From: a virus
IMG/VR virus record: IMGVR_UViG_3300041809_003422
Location: 1-54,061 of that record
DNA: 54,061 nt
Strand: one strand, 5' to 3'
Numbering within the stretch: the stretch's first letter is position 1; each line of letters opens with the position of its first letter. This document shows positions 15,272-24,436 of this stretch, one piece after another. Below the pieces are notes generated by a model. That model did no database searches. It had not been told where the DNA came from and saw only the letters and a list, made by a program, of their open reading frames with translations. A program made the translations under genes and the position numbers.

Positions 15272-16432
15272 ATGGCCGGGCTGAGACTGGACCTCAAGAT
15301 CGACTGGAAGGACGCCAAGGCGCGCTTCGACGCGATCGGCTCGAACGAGTTCCCGCGCGCCATCGCCTACGTCGTTCACAGCACGGCGAAATGGGCGGCA
15401 GAGAATTTCCGTAATGACGTGATGCCGCGCGTGCTCGGCCACAACATCGGCCGGTCCGGCCTGGTGCAGAGCCTGTCGTCCTACACCCGCAGCGCGATCC
15501 GCTACGATCGCGACAGCGGCACGCGCTATGACGACGTCAAGTCGGTCAGGGACATTCACGCCTCGATCTACGTGGCGGCGACGCAGGGCAAGCGCGGCTC
15601 CGATCAGAGCGCCTTCCTGAAGTACCTGTTTGGCTCCGGTCCTCAGACGCGCGAGCCGGGCGACGTCGGCCTCGACCAGCGGAAGATTCTTATCCCGAAC
15701 GCGTTGGCCTTGGCGCTGACGCAGCACGTCAATATCGATCCGTCATGGGCCGGTGGGCGCCTGCCGAAGGGCATGATGGCGACGGTTATGTCGCATCGCG
15801 CCAGCGACAACGGCTCGATCCCGGACAATGTCCTCGCCGGCGAATCATCCAACGCCGCGGCGATGCGAGCGATGGCGCGGGCGAGGGGCGGCCGCCGGCC
15901 GGCAGCCAGGCAGTCGGGTCGCTGGTCTAGCATAGGGATGCGGACGTTAGGATCGAGACTAGCCATTGATCTGATCCATCAGAACCAGCGCGCAGGCGAA
16001 TACGACCAGGCGCGCATGACGGCGAATCGCCTGACCCACAAGACGACCAAAGAGGGTAAGTGGTCGAAGCGATCGTGGGTCGGAACGCCGTGGCGGGTCT
16101 TCATGCGGCCGGACGATAGCGGCATCAACACGCCCTATGCGGCGCCGTTCCGTATTCGCGATCCCGCCGGCGGCTTCCATCCTATCCGCCGCAGCGACGG
16201 CTCGATCGGCAAGATGCCGAATATGCTCAATGTACAACCAGAGTTCGGTAAATCAGGACCACGGGTCGGCCCCAAGAAGCTGTTCACCGCGCTTCACTCG
16301 GCTAATTACGCGCCAAAGCTCCAGGCGCCATGGGACGCCAACATCAAGCTGGCGACGGAATACCTGGCGCGCCAGATCGACGCCGAAATGGCGCATCGCA
16401 TGGAGCGCAAGGCGCAGGGGAGAAAGTATTGA
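15272..16432 (+). CDS. Minor tail-like protein (gpZ-type, tentative)
   Basis: A 386-residue protein. The frame is open from 15098, but that part contains the terminator, so the ATG at 15272 (MAGLRLDLKIDWKDAKARF) is preferred. The N terminus (FDAIGSNEFPRAIAYVVHSTAKWAAENFR) resembles the start of prophage minor tail protein Z: a short helix then repeated small-residue helices. The C terminus is basic. Its place ahead of the terminase genes is unusual for a tail gene. Function assignment is weak; being a late structural protein is more secure. Confidence 0.5.
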   Translation: MAGLRLDLKIDWKDAKARFDAIGSNEFPRAIAYVVHSTAKWAAENFRNDVMPRVLGHNIGRSGLVQSLSSYTRSAIRYDRDSGTRYDDVKSVRDIHASIYVAATQGKRGSDQSAFLKYLFGSGPQTREPGDVGLDQRKILIPNALALALTQHVNIDPSWAGGRLPKGMMATVMSHRASDNGSIPDNVLAGESSNAAAMRAMARARGGRRPAARQSGRWSSIGMRTLGSRLAIDLIHQNQRAGEYDQARMTANRLTHKTTKEGKWSKRSWVGTPWRVFMRPDDSGINTPYAAPFRIRDPAGGFHPIRRSDGSIGKMPNMLNVQPEFGKSGPRVGPKKLFTALHSANYAPKLQAPWDANIKLATEYLARQIDAEMAHRMERKAQGRKY

Positions 16433-17028
16433 CCAGGAAGCCCGCCAGTAAGCGAAAGGCGACCCGGACGACCAAACAGCCGCCGAGCGCGACAATCGTC
16501 ACGGAGAGCCGCTTATTTTCAATCCTCGGCCTCTCGCGGCTGCTCGACGTCGATCGGTCGGTGATCGAGCGATGGGTTAAGCAGCACGGCTGCCCGGTCG
16601 CCCGCACCGGCGGCAAGGGCGCCGGCAATGAGTGGAAGCTCGACGTGTCGGCCGTCTTCAAGTGGCGCGAAAAATACTTGGCCGAAAAGGCAATTGAAGA
16701 ATCCGGCAAAGCGGACGATGTCGACGAGATCGACCGCAAAACGAAGCTGCTGAAATTCGCCGCGGCGGCCGGCCTGGTCGCGCCGGTCGATATGATCGAG
16801 CAGGCGCTTGAGCGGGTGATGGCCGAGCTGCGGCAGTCGCAAATGTCGATCTCGGCGCGCGTGTCGCGCTCAATGGCCGGATTTCCGAAGGACCGCGTCG
16901 ACGCCTGGTGCGCGCTCGTCGACACGATCGTCCGTGAGTCGCTGCAAGCAGCCGAGGAATCGATCGCCAAGATCGTGATCGAGCCGCCGGCGTTCGTCAG
17001 GCTTCCCGATGCAGATCACCAGGACTGA
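16429..17028 (+). CDS. Terminase small subunit (Nu1-like)
   Basis: A 199-residue protein that recognises the packaging site on phage DNA and recruits the large subunit. It starts with TTG at 16429, overlapping the previous stop and preceded by GGGGAG. Residues about 28-75 (RLFSILGLSRLLDVDRSVIERWVKQ...GNEWKLDVSAVFKW) are the winged helix-turn-helix of the Nu1 family. A helical oligomerisation part follows. It overlaps the large subunit gene by 20 bases, as in lambda-type phages. Confidence 0.8.
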   Translation: MTRKPASKRKATRTTKQPPSATIVTESRLFSILGLSRLLDVDRSVIERWVKQHGCPVARTGGKGAGNEWKLDVSAVFKWREKYLAEKAIEESGKADDVDEIDRKTKLLKFAAAAGLVAPVDMIEQALERVMAELRQSQMSISARVSRSMAGFPKDRVDAWCALVDTIVRESLQAAEESIAKIVIEPPAFVRLPDADHQD

Positions 17029-19186
17029 CCTTGCGGCCGTCCGGGAGATTACCGGGCCGGGGATCGAATCACTCTTTGGCGCGATCAAGCGCGCGGCCAA
17101 GACGTCGCTGATCTCGGCGCCGCCGGAGCCGATCGTCGACTGGATGGAGAGTCACGTCTATTTGCCGCCGGAAATGACCGACCGGCCTGGCAAGTTGCGG
17201 CTCAACAAGCTGCAAAAAGGCGTGTTCGCCGCGCTCCAGGAGCCGGGCGCGCGCTGGGTGTCGTTCCAGAAGCCGCCGCGATTCGGCGCCACGCTGGGGA
17301 CGGCGGCTGCGCTGCTCTATTTCGCGGCGCATGAGGGGCAGGACGTCTTCTATTCGGAGCGGTCCGAGGACTACGCCCAGGTCTTCTACAAGAAATACGT
17401 CTACCCAATGGTGACCGAGTCGAAGGACCTGGCGCCTTTGAAGCGTCCGGACACCCGCAGCGGCCGCCAGGACACCTGGCAGAACACGATCTTGACGACC
17501 GGCGCCGCGATCCAGCTTCGGTCGGCGGCGACCGACGGCGCCTTTCGACAGATCAAGGCCTATTTTTTGGTCATGGACGAATGCTCGGCCGCTGCCTACC
17601 AGGCCGGCAAGGCCGACAGCGAGGGCGACAAGACGAGCCTGGCGTGGAAGCGGGCGCAGCAGTTCAGAAATCCAGTCATGTTCCTTCCGTCGACGCCGAC
17701 CGAGGACGGCGTCTGCATCGTCTCGCGCGAGTACCGGCGCTCCGATCAGCGCGTGTTTGAGGTGCCGTGTCCGCATTGCGGCGTCATCCAGCCGCTGCAA
17801 CCCAACGTCGGACCCGACAAGGCGGGGCCAGGTCTCAAATACCGCGTCGATCCGGTCAGCGGAGAGATCGAGACTCGCAAGGACGAGCGCGGTGATGTGG
17901 TTCCGGATATCTGGTACCAGTGCCTGGATTGTGACAAGCCGATCCGTGAAGAATCCAAGGACTGGATGATTGAGCACGGCGACTGGCGCGCCACGGCGAC
18001 GCCGGCGGAGCCTGGCCTGATCGGATTTTACTGCTGGGGTATCTACTCAACCGATCCGCAGTCGACGTGGGTCGACATTGCCCGCCAGCATCGAGCGTCG
18101 CTCGCCGACCCGGCGATGCGCCAGCCGTTCAAAAATCTGGTGCTCGCGTTGCCGTGGGAGCGCCAGGAGCGGCGCGTCGTCCCGATCAACGAGTTGCAAG
18201 CTCGGGCCAAGCCGTGGCCGACGACCTGTCCGGAGTGGGTGCAATTCATCACCGCCGGCGTCGATAACCAGCAGGGCCGCGACGACGGCTCTCAGGTCGC
18301 ACGATCTGAGATAACTGTCGTCGGCTGGGGATTTGGCGAGGAATGCGCCGTCCTGGCTCACTATGTCGTCGAGGCGCGCCCGTTTACCGATCGATCAGCG
18401 CAGTTGGTCTATGAGGCGCTTGATCGTGTCTATTACACGCCCTCCGGACGCGCGCTCAAGGTCTACGCTACCGGCGTCGATATCGGCTACGATTTCGATC
18501 ATGGACTCGAATTTTGCTACAAACAGGCGAGCCGACAGCGCCGCATAATGGCGGTCCGTGGTCAGCCGACGATTGAGAACAAGCCGGCGTTCGCCTCGAC
18601 GCTGGGTCACTCGAAGAAAGACCCGAAACTGAAATTCCTGCGCATCTGGAAGCAGCAGCCAACCGGTCTGCTGATGGAGCGCTTGCAGCAGACGGTCGCC
18701 GGGCCGGGCGCGATCCATTTCCCGTCGTCGCTGTCGGTCGAGTATTACGAATCACTCGTCGCGGTGCATCGCGTCAACGACAAGGCCAAGAATCGCTCCT
18801 ACTGGGTCGACGATCCAGACAATGAGGCGATGGACTGCTGGGTCTACGCCTATGCCCGCATGCGGCACCTGATCGCCCTGCGGCCCGACATGCGCAAGCT
18901 GCTGATGGACCGTGGCATGTCCGGTCGGGATGAGGCTGCTAGCGAGTATGAAGGGCCGGACCGCTCAGCGCAGTCCGACCTCGCCAAGTCTGAGGCGCCG
19001 CCGAGCGAGTCTGTGGCTCCAAGCGCGGTGCCGACGAGGGCCGCGCAGGTCGCCGAGCCGGACTTTCCGCGCGTGTCGCAGCCGGCGTGGCGTCGAGAGG
19101 GTGTCAATGGCAACGGCCAAGCGCCTCGCGTTCCGTCGCCGCACCGGCGGTTTGGGTCGAACCAGGCGGGGCGCTCGCCCCTTTGA
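17009..19186 (+). CDS. Terminase large subunit (GpA family)
   Basis: A 725-residue packaging motor and nuclease that cuts concatemeric DNA and drives it into proheads. The N-terminal ATPase shows an arginine-containing P-loop-like segment (FQKPPRFGATLG, near 87-97) and Walker B FLVMDE ending at D190-E191. A zinc-finger-like pair follows (C254/C257 in CPHC, C305/C308 in CLDC). The nuclease domain has acidic motifs TAGVDNQQ, ATGVDIGYD and NEAMDCW. Length is typical of GpA. The last 80 residues are a Pro/Ser-rich tail. Two copies of the AGTGATTCG element lie within the gene. Confidence 0.92.
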   Translation: MQITRTDLAAVREITGPGIESLFGAIKRAAKTSLISAPPEPIVDWMESHVYLPPEMTDRPGKLRLNKLQKGVFAALQEPGARWVSFQKPPRFGATLGTAAALLYFAAHEGQDVFYSERSEDYAQVFYKKYVYPMVTESKDLAPLKRPDTRSGRQDTWQNTILTTGAAIQLRSAATDGAFRQIKAYFLVMDECSAAAYQAGKADSEGDKTSLAWKRAQQFRNPVMFLPSTPTEDGVCIVSREYRRSDQRVFEVPCPHCGVIQPLQPNVGPDKAGPGLKYRVDPVSGEIETRKDERGDVVPDIWYQCLDCDKPIREESKDWMIEHGDWRATATPAEPGLIGFYCWGIYSTDPQSTWVDIARQHRASLADPAMRQPFKNLVLALPWERQERRVVPINELQARAKPWPTTCPEWVQFITAGVDNQQGRDDGSQVARSEITVVGWGFGEECAVLAHYVVEARPFTDRSAQLVYEALDRVYYTPSGRALKVYATGVDIGYDFDHGLEFCYKQASRQRRIMAVRGQPTIENKPAFASTLGHSKKDPKLKFLRIWKQQPTGLLMERLQQTVAGPGAIHFPSSLSVEYYESLVAVHRVNDKAKNRSYWVDDPDNEAMDCWVYAYARMRHLIALRPDMRKLLMDRGMSGRDEAASEYEGPDRSAQSDLAKSEAPPSESVAPSAVPTRAAQVAEPDFPRVSQPAWRREGVNGNGQAPRVPSPHRRFGSNQAGRSPL
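17065..17075 (-). repeat. AGTGATTCG element in terminase gene
   Basis: GAGTGATTCGA on the minus strand near the start of the large terminase gene; in the sense strand it encodes E-S-L using the TCA serine codon. Confidence 0.8.
18747..18759 (-). repeat. AGTGATTCG element (13-bp near-palindrome)
   Basis: ACGAATCACTCGT on the plus strand; the full 13 bases form an inverted repeat with one mismatched pair. It lies inside the large terminase gene, coding E-S-L. Confidence 0.8.
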
Positions 19187-19198
19187 GGGACGCGCCGC

Positions 19199-19492
19199 GT
19201 GAAGAATTTTCTGTTCTTTTCTCGCGAAGAGTTGGTCGAAGCTCTCAAGGCGCTCGAACGTGCCGAGCTGACTGGCGCGACGTCGTTTTCGTATCAGGGC
19301 GGCATGGCCGTTGCGATGAATTCGCCGTCGCAGATCGCAAACCTCAAGCGCAAGATTCTCAAGCGACTCGAAGAAATCGACGGCAAGAGCTACGGCTCCG
19401 GCCAGAGCATCCGCACCGTCGACCCCATCATCGATAGCGGCTACGGCGTGCAATACAGCCGTCGCGTGCCGCTCGGATTCAGGTTCCGCTGA
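19199..19492 (+). CDS. Head-tail joining protein (gpW family)
   Basis: A 97-residue protein starting with GTG. gpW-type proteins bind the portal after packaging and form the connector interface for the tail. The order terminase, gpW, portal and the alpha/beta content (SREELVEALKALERAELTGATSFSYQGG...IANLKRKILKRLEEID) support the call. Its stop overlaps the portal ATG. Confidence 0.8.
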   Translation: MKNFLFFSREELVEALKALERAELTGATSFSYQGGMAVAMNSPSQIANLKRKILKRLEEIDGKSYGSGQSIRTVDPIIDSGYGVQYSRRVPLGFRFR

Positions 19493-21243
19493 TGAGCCGT
19501 CGTCAAAGCCGCGCCGCCCGCCGGATTCGCGCCATCGCCGAGAAGACCGGGATCGCCGAATCGACGCTGGTCGCCAACAACGTCGTAGCCAAGAAATCGC
19601 CGTCTAATCGGACGGTGTCGAGCGACGCCGTGCGCTCGCAGCTTTTCGGATTCGGCATTTCGACGCAGTTCAAGGCGGCGAGCGGAAATCCGCATATCCC
19701 GATCGTGCCGCAGGCGACGCCGACCGGCCTGGTCTACGCCAATCCGAAGCTGCGCTCTCTGTCGCGCTACCTGGTCGACAACAACACTTGGACGTCGGCG
19801 CTGGTCGACCGGCTCGGCGAGCGCGTCGTCGGCACGGGCCCGGTGCCGAAACATGAGGACCGGCGCCTCAACGATCTGTGGAACAAGTTCTGCGACCGCT
19901 TCGACGACCGCGAGATTTATCCGTTCGGCGATTGGCTGCGGAACGATATCTACCGCACCTACAACGTCGACGGGGAGTCGTTTGCCCGCGCCAAGTTCCT
20001 GTCGGTGATCGGCTTCGACCCGGTGCGGTCGGCGCCGGTGTTCCAGGACGGCGAGGAGTTCCCTTTGAAATTCCAGTCCATGACGGCGGAATTCGTGCCG
20101 GAATGGTATGCGCTGATCGGCCTCGACTACAACGGCCAGCCGGCGCGCAGCGTCACTGGCATCATTTACAGCAACGTGCGGCCAGGCAAGCGCCTGGCTT
20201 ACTGGTGCTATGACCAATTTCCGTACGACGAGCACTCGATCATCCCGCAGAATTTCATGGCGGAACAGGTCGACGCGTCGCTCATCACTCACTATTTCGA
20301 CCCGCCGATGGTCGGCTCGCCGCGCGGTCGCATCAAGCTCGGCACGATCCTGATCCGGGCGCTGAATCTTGACGACTACGAAGACGCCGAGCAGAAGCGC
20401 AAGAAGCTGAATCTCGCGCTGTCGGCCTTCATTAAGGAGACCACGGACACCAGCGGAGAAGGTCGTCTGCCTGGCGAAGAGGACTACGACGTCAACGAGC
20501 TGATTTCGCAGGTTAGCCTGGCGCCGTGCGGCGTCACCAAGCTGCCGGCCGGCATGGATATAGAAATCCACGATCCCAAGCCGACGCCGTCGACCGACGA
20601 TTGGTACACCAAATTCCAGATCATGGCCTTCGCGGCGTGCTTTGGGATCCCGGTCTATGAGGTGACCCAGGACTACACCTCCGTCCAGTCGGACCGCACC
20701 GCCAAGTTCGCCACGGTCAATTTCAAAGCCAAAATTGATATGGAGCGCAACTCGCTTGAGAGGCGCGTTCTCGACTTCCTGTGGAAGCACTTCGTCACCA
20801 CCGTCTACATGCTTGGCCTGTGGCGGCCGGCGGACGGTCGCGAGGTCAGCGACTATTTCCGCTCGTCATGGACCTGGCCGCAGATTCAGACGGCGACGCT
20901 CAAGTCGGACGTCGACGCCTATGTCGACATGATCAACAACAACATCGTCGACCGCGACACGGCGTCTCGCGCCCTGGTGTCCATGGAAGGCGAGGATGTG
21001 TCGCGCCGCGTCGCCCGCGTCGAGGCGCGCGACCGCGTGCTCGGCCTAAAGACCGATCCGGTCAAGCCGGTGCCGAACGGCGACGGCACGCCAGGCACGC
21101 CCGATCCGCTTCCGGACTGGAACGCGGAGTCCTCCGATGTCACGCGCGGCATCATGGCCGACGCGGAGGCCCGCGAGGCGGCCGCTTATGCCGCAGATTC
21201 CGAGGGCTCAGCCGAGCCAAAGGAAGCCATCGTCGAAGCTTGA
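19492..21243 (+). CDS. Portal protein (lambda gpB family)
   Basis: A 583-residue protein that forms the dodecameric channel at the phage vertex through which DNA is pumped. The sequence follows the lambda gpB type, including an early LSRYLVDNNTWTSALVDRL segment, the EFPLKFQ / MTAEFVPEWYA core and the late AAREAY-like clip/wing region. The last 40 residues are acidic and low-complexity. ATGA overlap with the upstream gene. Confidence 0.9.
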   Translation: MSRRQSRAARRIRAIAEKTGIAESTLVANNVVAKKSPSNRTVSSDAVRSQLFGFGISTQFKAASGNPHIPIVPQATPTGLVYANPKLRSLSRYLVDNNTWTSALVDRLGERVVGTGPVPKHEDRRLNDLWNKFCDRFDDREIYPFGDWLRNDIYRTYNVDGESFARAKFLSVIGFDPVRSAPVFQDGEEFPLKFQSMTAEFVPEWYALIGLDYNGQPARSVTGIIYSNVRPGKRLAYWCYDQFPYDEHSIIPQNFMAEQVDASLITHYFDPPMVGSPRGRIKLGTILIRALNLDDYEDAEQKRKKLNLALSAFIKETTDTSGEGRLPGEEDYDVNELISQVSLAPCGVTKLPAGMDIEIHDPKPTPSTDDWYTKFQIMAFAACFGIPVYEVTQDYTSVQSDRTAKFATVNFKAKIDMERNSLERRVLDFLWKHFVTTVYMLGLWRPADGREVSDYFRSSWTWPQIQTATLKSDVDAYVDMINNNIVDRDTASRALVSMEGEDVSRRVARVEARDRVLGLKTDPVKPVPNGDGTPGTPDPLPDWNAESSDVTRGIMADAEAREAAAYAADSEGSAEPKEAIVEA

Positions 21244-21281
21244 GCATGCGTGGCATGCTCTGTCGGGTCTCCTGAGCTAGC
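21242..21281 (+). repeat. Intergenic repeat, copy 1, with hairpin
   Basis: GAGCATGC / GCATGCTC form an 8-bp hairpin with loop GTG directly after the portal stop. Positions 21248-21267 (GCGTGGCATGCTCTGTCGGG) are identical to 27717-27736, and both are followed 14 bases later by GCTAGC. The pair marks two late-operon junctions. Confidence 0.65.
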
Positions 21282-21312
21282 CCTACGGCTGTAAAGTCAA
21301 AGGGCTGTCTCT

Positions 21313-22425
21313 GTGGCTCAATCGAGCGACGGCAAATTTGTCAAAGAGTTTCGCCAGGGCGTGATCCCGGCGGGCTCCTATGATCCGTCGACCCGGCGAT
21401 TTTCGTTCGTCGGCGCGACGGAGCGTCCGTGCCCGGCGGAGCGCAAAGACAAGGACGGCAACAAGTTCCTTGTTCGCGAGATTCTCTCGTCGACCGGCTG
21501 CGTCAATCTGGCCGACGTCGGGAAGATCAAGATTCTCAACGCCCATCGTCGCGACGACATTCACTCAGTTCTAGGGTCGACGATCAAGCTGGAATCGCAG
21601 GACGGCCAGATCGTCGGCGCCGCGGAGTTCTCCGAGCGCTCCGATGTGCTGGAGATCGCCAAGGACGTCGGCGCCGGACACATCTCGTCGCTGAGCGTTG
21701 GCTACACGCCGAAACGCGAGATTCTGATTGATGCGGTCGACGGCGGACTTCCGATTTCGTTCGTGACGGAATGGGAAGCCAACGAGTTTTCCTTCGTCCC
21801 GGTGCCCGCCGACATATCCGCCCAGGTCAGGGCAATCAAGGAGTCCGACGACATGAATCCCGAAGCTCTCTCCAAGCTGATCGCCGACGCCGTCGCCAAG
21901 AGCGTCGCCGCTGCGATTCCGAGCATTGTCGACGGTCTGCGCGGCAAGCGCGACGACGATCCGACTCCCGCCGCCAAGAAAGACGACGACGCTGACGACA
22001 AGAAATACGTCAACGCCGACGGTTCGCGCGGCAAGCGCGCCGGCAAGCGCTACAAGAAGCGCTCCGACGATTCCGACGAATACGTCGAGGACACCGATTC
22101 CGCCGCTCCGGCGGCAGACGACGAGCGCTCGATCAAGGATGCGATCGCGACGCGCAGCGCCGCCGAACAGACCGAGATCACCGAACTCGCCAAGGTCGTC
22201 GACCTCAAGCGCGTGCCGAACTTCTCGATCCTGGTTCGCCAGGGCGCGCCGCTCTCCGCGATCCGCAACGCCGCATGGGCGGCCTGGGCTGCTCCGACTG
22301 CGGTGCGCCAGGAGCTTCGGCCGCCGGCCGAGGTCACCAACAAGCCGTCGCAGAAGCAGGACGAGGACCGCGTGGTCCCGTTCGCCGAGCGCGGCAAGCC
22401 GATCACTTCGACGCGGTCGGCCTAA
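21313..22425 (+). CDS. Prohead protease with fused scaffold-like tail
   Basis: A 370-residue protein starting with GTG. Residues 1-170 are an S78/HK97-type prohead protease: H78 in NAHRRDD and the serine in SSLSVGY (S128) are the probable catalytic residues, and the domain ends with EFSFVPVPAD. The remaining part is charged, repetitive and disordered (Lys/Asp-rich), as expected for a scaffold that is digested during maturation. The protease and scaffold thus appear as a single translation product. Confidence 0.85.
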   Translation: MAQSSDGKFVKEFRQGVIPAGSYDPSTRRFSFVGATERPCPAERKDKDGNKFLVREILSSTGCVNLADVGKIKILNAHRRDDIHSVLGSTIKLESQDGQIVGAAEFSERSDVLEIAKDVGAGHISSLSVGYTPKREILIDAVDGGLPISFVTEWEANEFSFVPVPADISAQVRAIKESDDMNPEALSKLIADAVAKSVAAAIPSIVDGLRGKRDDDPTPAAKKDDDADDKKYVNADGSRGKRAGKRYKKRSDDSDEYVEDTDSAAPAADDERSIKDAIATRSAAEQTEITELAKVVDLKRVPNFSILVRQGAPLSAIRNAAWAAWAAPTAVRQELRPPAEVTNKPSQKQDEDRVVPFAERGKPITSTRSA

Positions 22426-22461
22426 CGGCCGGCCCGATCGCTCTCAAGCTGGAGTGTCCCG

Positions 22462-22869
22462 ATGACTTCCGTTCTCCATGAAGGTCGCCGCAACGTCGAG
22501 TGGATTCTGTCGGCGTACGACCTCGTCTATTCTACCGACGAAATGCAGGTCGACGCAGTCGCCACGCATCAGTCTGGCACGCTGCTCGGCGTCACCACCG
22601 CGACCGGCGTCGCCGTGCCGTGGAATCCGGCGCTTGCCGGCGATGCGCAGGACGGCTCGCAGGTCCTCGCCGGCATCCTCTATCGCCAGATCGACGGCGA
22701 TTCGACGCTGGCGGCCGGCTCTTCGGTCAAGGCCGCCGTCGTGACGCGCGGCCCGGTCGAGGCCTCGTCTTCGAACGGCCGGATTCCTTATCCCGCCGGC
22801 TACACCTTCGCGCAGGTCAAGGCGGCGCTCGCCGCGTTGGGCGGCGGGGGCATCGTTCTGCGCGACTGA
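22462..22869 (+). CDS. Head decoration protein (lambda gpD type)
   Basis: A 135-residue protein placed between protease and capsid genes as in lambda. gpD trimers stabilise the expanded capsid. The sequence is beta-rich with Gly/Ala (LGVTTATGVAVPWNPALAGD, AGILYRQIDGD) and matches the HLHG-type N terminus loosely (VLHEGRR). Confidence 0.8.
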   Translation: MTSVLHEGRRNVEWILSAYDLVYSTDEMQVDAVATHQSGTLLGVTTATGVAVPWNPALAGDAQDGSQVLAGILYRQIDGDSTLAAGSSVKAAVVTRGPVEASSSNGRIPYPAGYTFAQVKAALAALGGGGIVLRD

Positions 22870-22913
22870 TCGCGCAAGGCACAACACGGACGCGCCGAAC
22901 TGAGGAAAGCACC

Positions 22914-24002
22914 ATGAATCTCGTCCTTGACGTCTTCAACAGCAAGCCGTTCGGCGCTGTCTCCCTGACCAACGCCATCATCAAGATGCCGTTCGTCAGC
23001 ACGCAGTTCGGCAACAAGGGTTACGTCGGGCTGCAATGGTCCGAAGACACCTCGCTGACGACCAGCGTCGCCGTCGATATCGAGTCGCATCAGGTCTACC
23101 TGCTCGACTCGGTGGAGCGCGGATCGCCGCTGCCGAACGCCGCGCCGATCGACCGCAGCATGATCTCGGTCGGCATCCCTCGCTTCGGCGAGCGCTTCAA
23201 CGTGCGGCTCGACGAGTTGCTCGGCGTGCGCGACACCGGCGGCGTCAATTTGATGGCGATCGAAACCCTGCGCGATAAGAAGGCGCAGGCGGTCAAGAAT
23301 CGCCTGGTCCACACCGACAACTACCAGAAGGTGAGGGCGTTGGACGGTCTCGTCGTGTCGCCCGTGTCCGGCACGGTGCTGACCAACTTCCACACGCTGT
23401 TCGCCACTGGCGGCCAGACGGTCATTCAGGTCGACATGACCTCCAATCCGAACTTCAATGCGCTGCTTGGCGTGTGGAAGCGCAAGATTGAGGACAAGTT
23501 CGGCGCCTACCAGACCACGATCACTGGCTACATTCTCGCCTGCGGTCGCTGGTTCTATCGCTGCCTGATGCAGCAAGCGCAGGTGATCGCGGCCTGGACC
23601 GACTACAGCGCCAAGACCGCGCAGCTTCGCTTCTTGCAAGCCGACCGTGACATTCCTGGCGGCTTCACGCTGGCGGACAACGTGCGCGTGGTCGACGCCG
23701 GCCAGTCGCGGCTGCCCGACGGCTCGAACGGCTTCATCGATGACTGGACGGCCTACCTGCTGCTCGACGCGCCGGGCTTCCTGCGCACCGTGTACGGCCC
23801 GTCGTCCTGGCTGCGGTTCCTCGGCCAGCCCGGCTCGGTCTACGCGCTTCCGTCGGTCCTGCCGGACGAGAGCGGCATCGCCCTCGACGTCGAGAGCTTC
23901 CCGATCAACTTCGCCGAGCGGCCCGACCTGATCCTCAAGATTCAGATGATCAAGGCGCAGGCCTACGGCCAGGCGGCGGGATACTTCGGCGCCGGCACCT
24001 GA
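22914..24002 (+). CDS. Major capsid protein (lambda gpE family)
   Basis: A 362-residue protein that builds the icosahedral shell. I use the ATG at 22914, which follows GAGGAAAGC; the longer open frame upstream overlaps the decoration gene. The gpE pattern is visible: an N-terminal LTNAIIKMPFVSTQFGN, the VRLDELLGVRDTGG segment, and a C-terminal FAERPDLILKIQMIKAQAYG. A terminator follows the gene. Confidence 0.92.
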   Translation: MNLVLDVFNSKPFGAVSLTNAIIKMPFVSTQFGNKGYVGLQWSEDTSLTTSVAVDIESHQVYLLDSVERGSPLPNAAPIDRSMISVGIPRFGERFNVRLDELLGVRDTGGVNLMAIETLRDKKAQAVKNRLVHTDNYQKVRALDGLVVSPVSGTVLTNFHTLFATGGQTVIQVDMTSNPNFNALLGVWKRKIEDKFGAYQTTITGYILACGRWFYRCLMQQAQVIAAWTDYSAKTAQLRFLQADRDIPGGFTLADNVRVVDAGQSRLPDGSNGFIDDWTAYLLLDAPGFLRTVYGPSSWLRFLGQPGSVYALPSVLPDESGIALDVESFPINFAERPDLILKIQMIKAQAYGQAAGYFGAGT

Positions 24003-24030
24003 TCGACGCCAGAAGCGTGATTGAGATAAC

Positions 24031-24074
24031 GCCGGGGGCGCGGGGCTTTGGCCTCCTGCCTCCGGCTTTTCTTT
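24031..24074 (+). terminator. Terminator after major capsid gene
   Basis: GCCGGGGGC pairs with GCCTCCGGC (9 bp with one G-T pair) across an 18-base loop and is followed by TTTTCTTT. A terminator here would let the capsid and decoration mRNA be more abundant than downstream tail messages. Confidence 0.6.
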
Positions 24075-24085
24075 GAGGGACGGTC

Positions 24086-24436
24086 ATGGCGCGCAAGGGA
24101 CGTCTCACCAAGGGCGAGAGCCCGACCTGGTCGGCGATCGTCACGCTGCCGACGGCGCCCTATGCGGTGAGCGTCAAGCTGATCGATCTGCGGAGCGGCG
24201 TCGCGATCTCGTCGGGCGGCGTCGCGATCTCGATCGTCGCCAACAACGTCAACGCCACAGACGCCACCAAGACCGACTACGGACTGTTTCTCGCCATGAC
24301 GGCGGCGGCGACAGCCGCGCTGCCGACGCGCGGCCAGACCGACGTCCTGTCGCTCGAAGGAACGATCTTTCTTTCCTATGGCGCGCCGGCGCAGGTCGTC
24401 GCCACGCGGCGTTTTCAAATCGAGGTGGTCGAGTGA
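24086..24436 (+). CDS. Hypothetical structural protein
   Basis: A 116-residue beta-rich protein (SAIVTLPTAPYAVSVKLIDLRSG...) in the late operon. Its GTGA stop/start overlap couples it to the fibre gene that follows. It could be a fibre-anchoring or head-decoration protein. No family recognised. Confidence 0.6.
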   Translation: MARKGRLTKGESPTWSAIVTLPTAPYAVSVKLIDLRSGVAISSGGVAISIVANNVNATDATKTDYGLFLAMTAAATAALPTRGQTDVLSLEGTIFLSYGAPAQVVATRRFQIEVVE

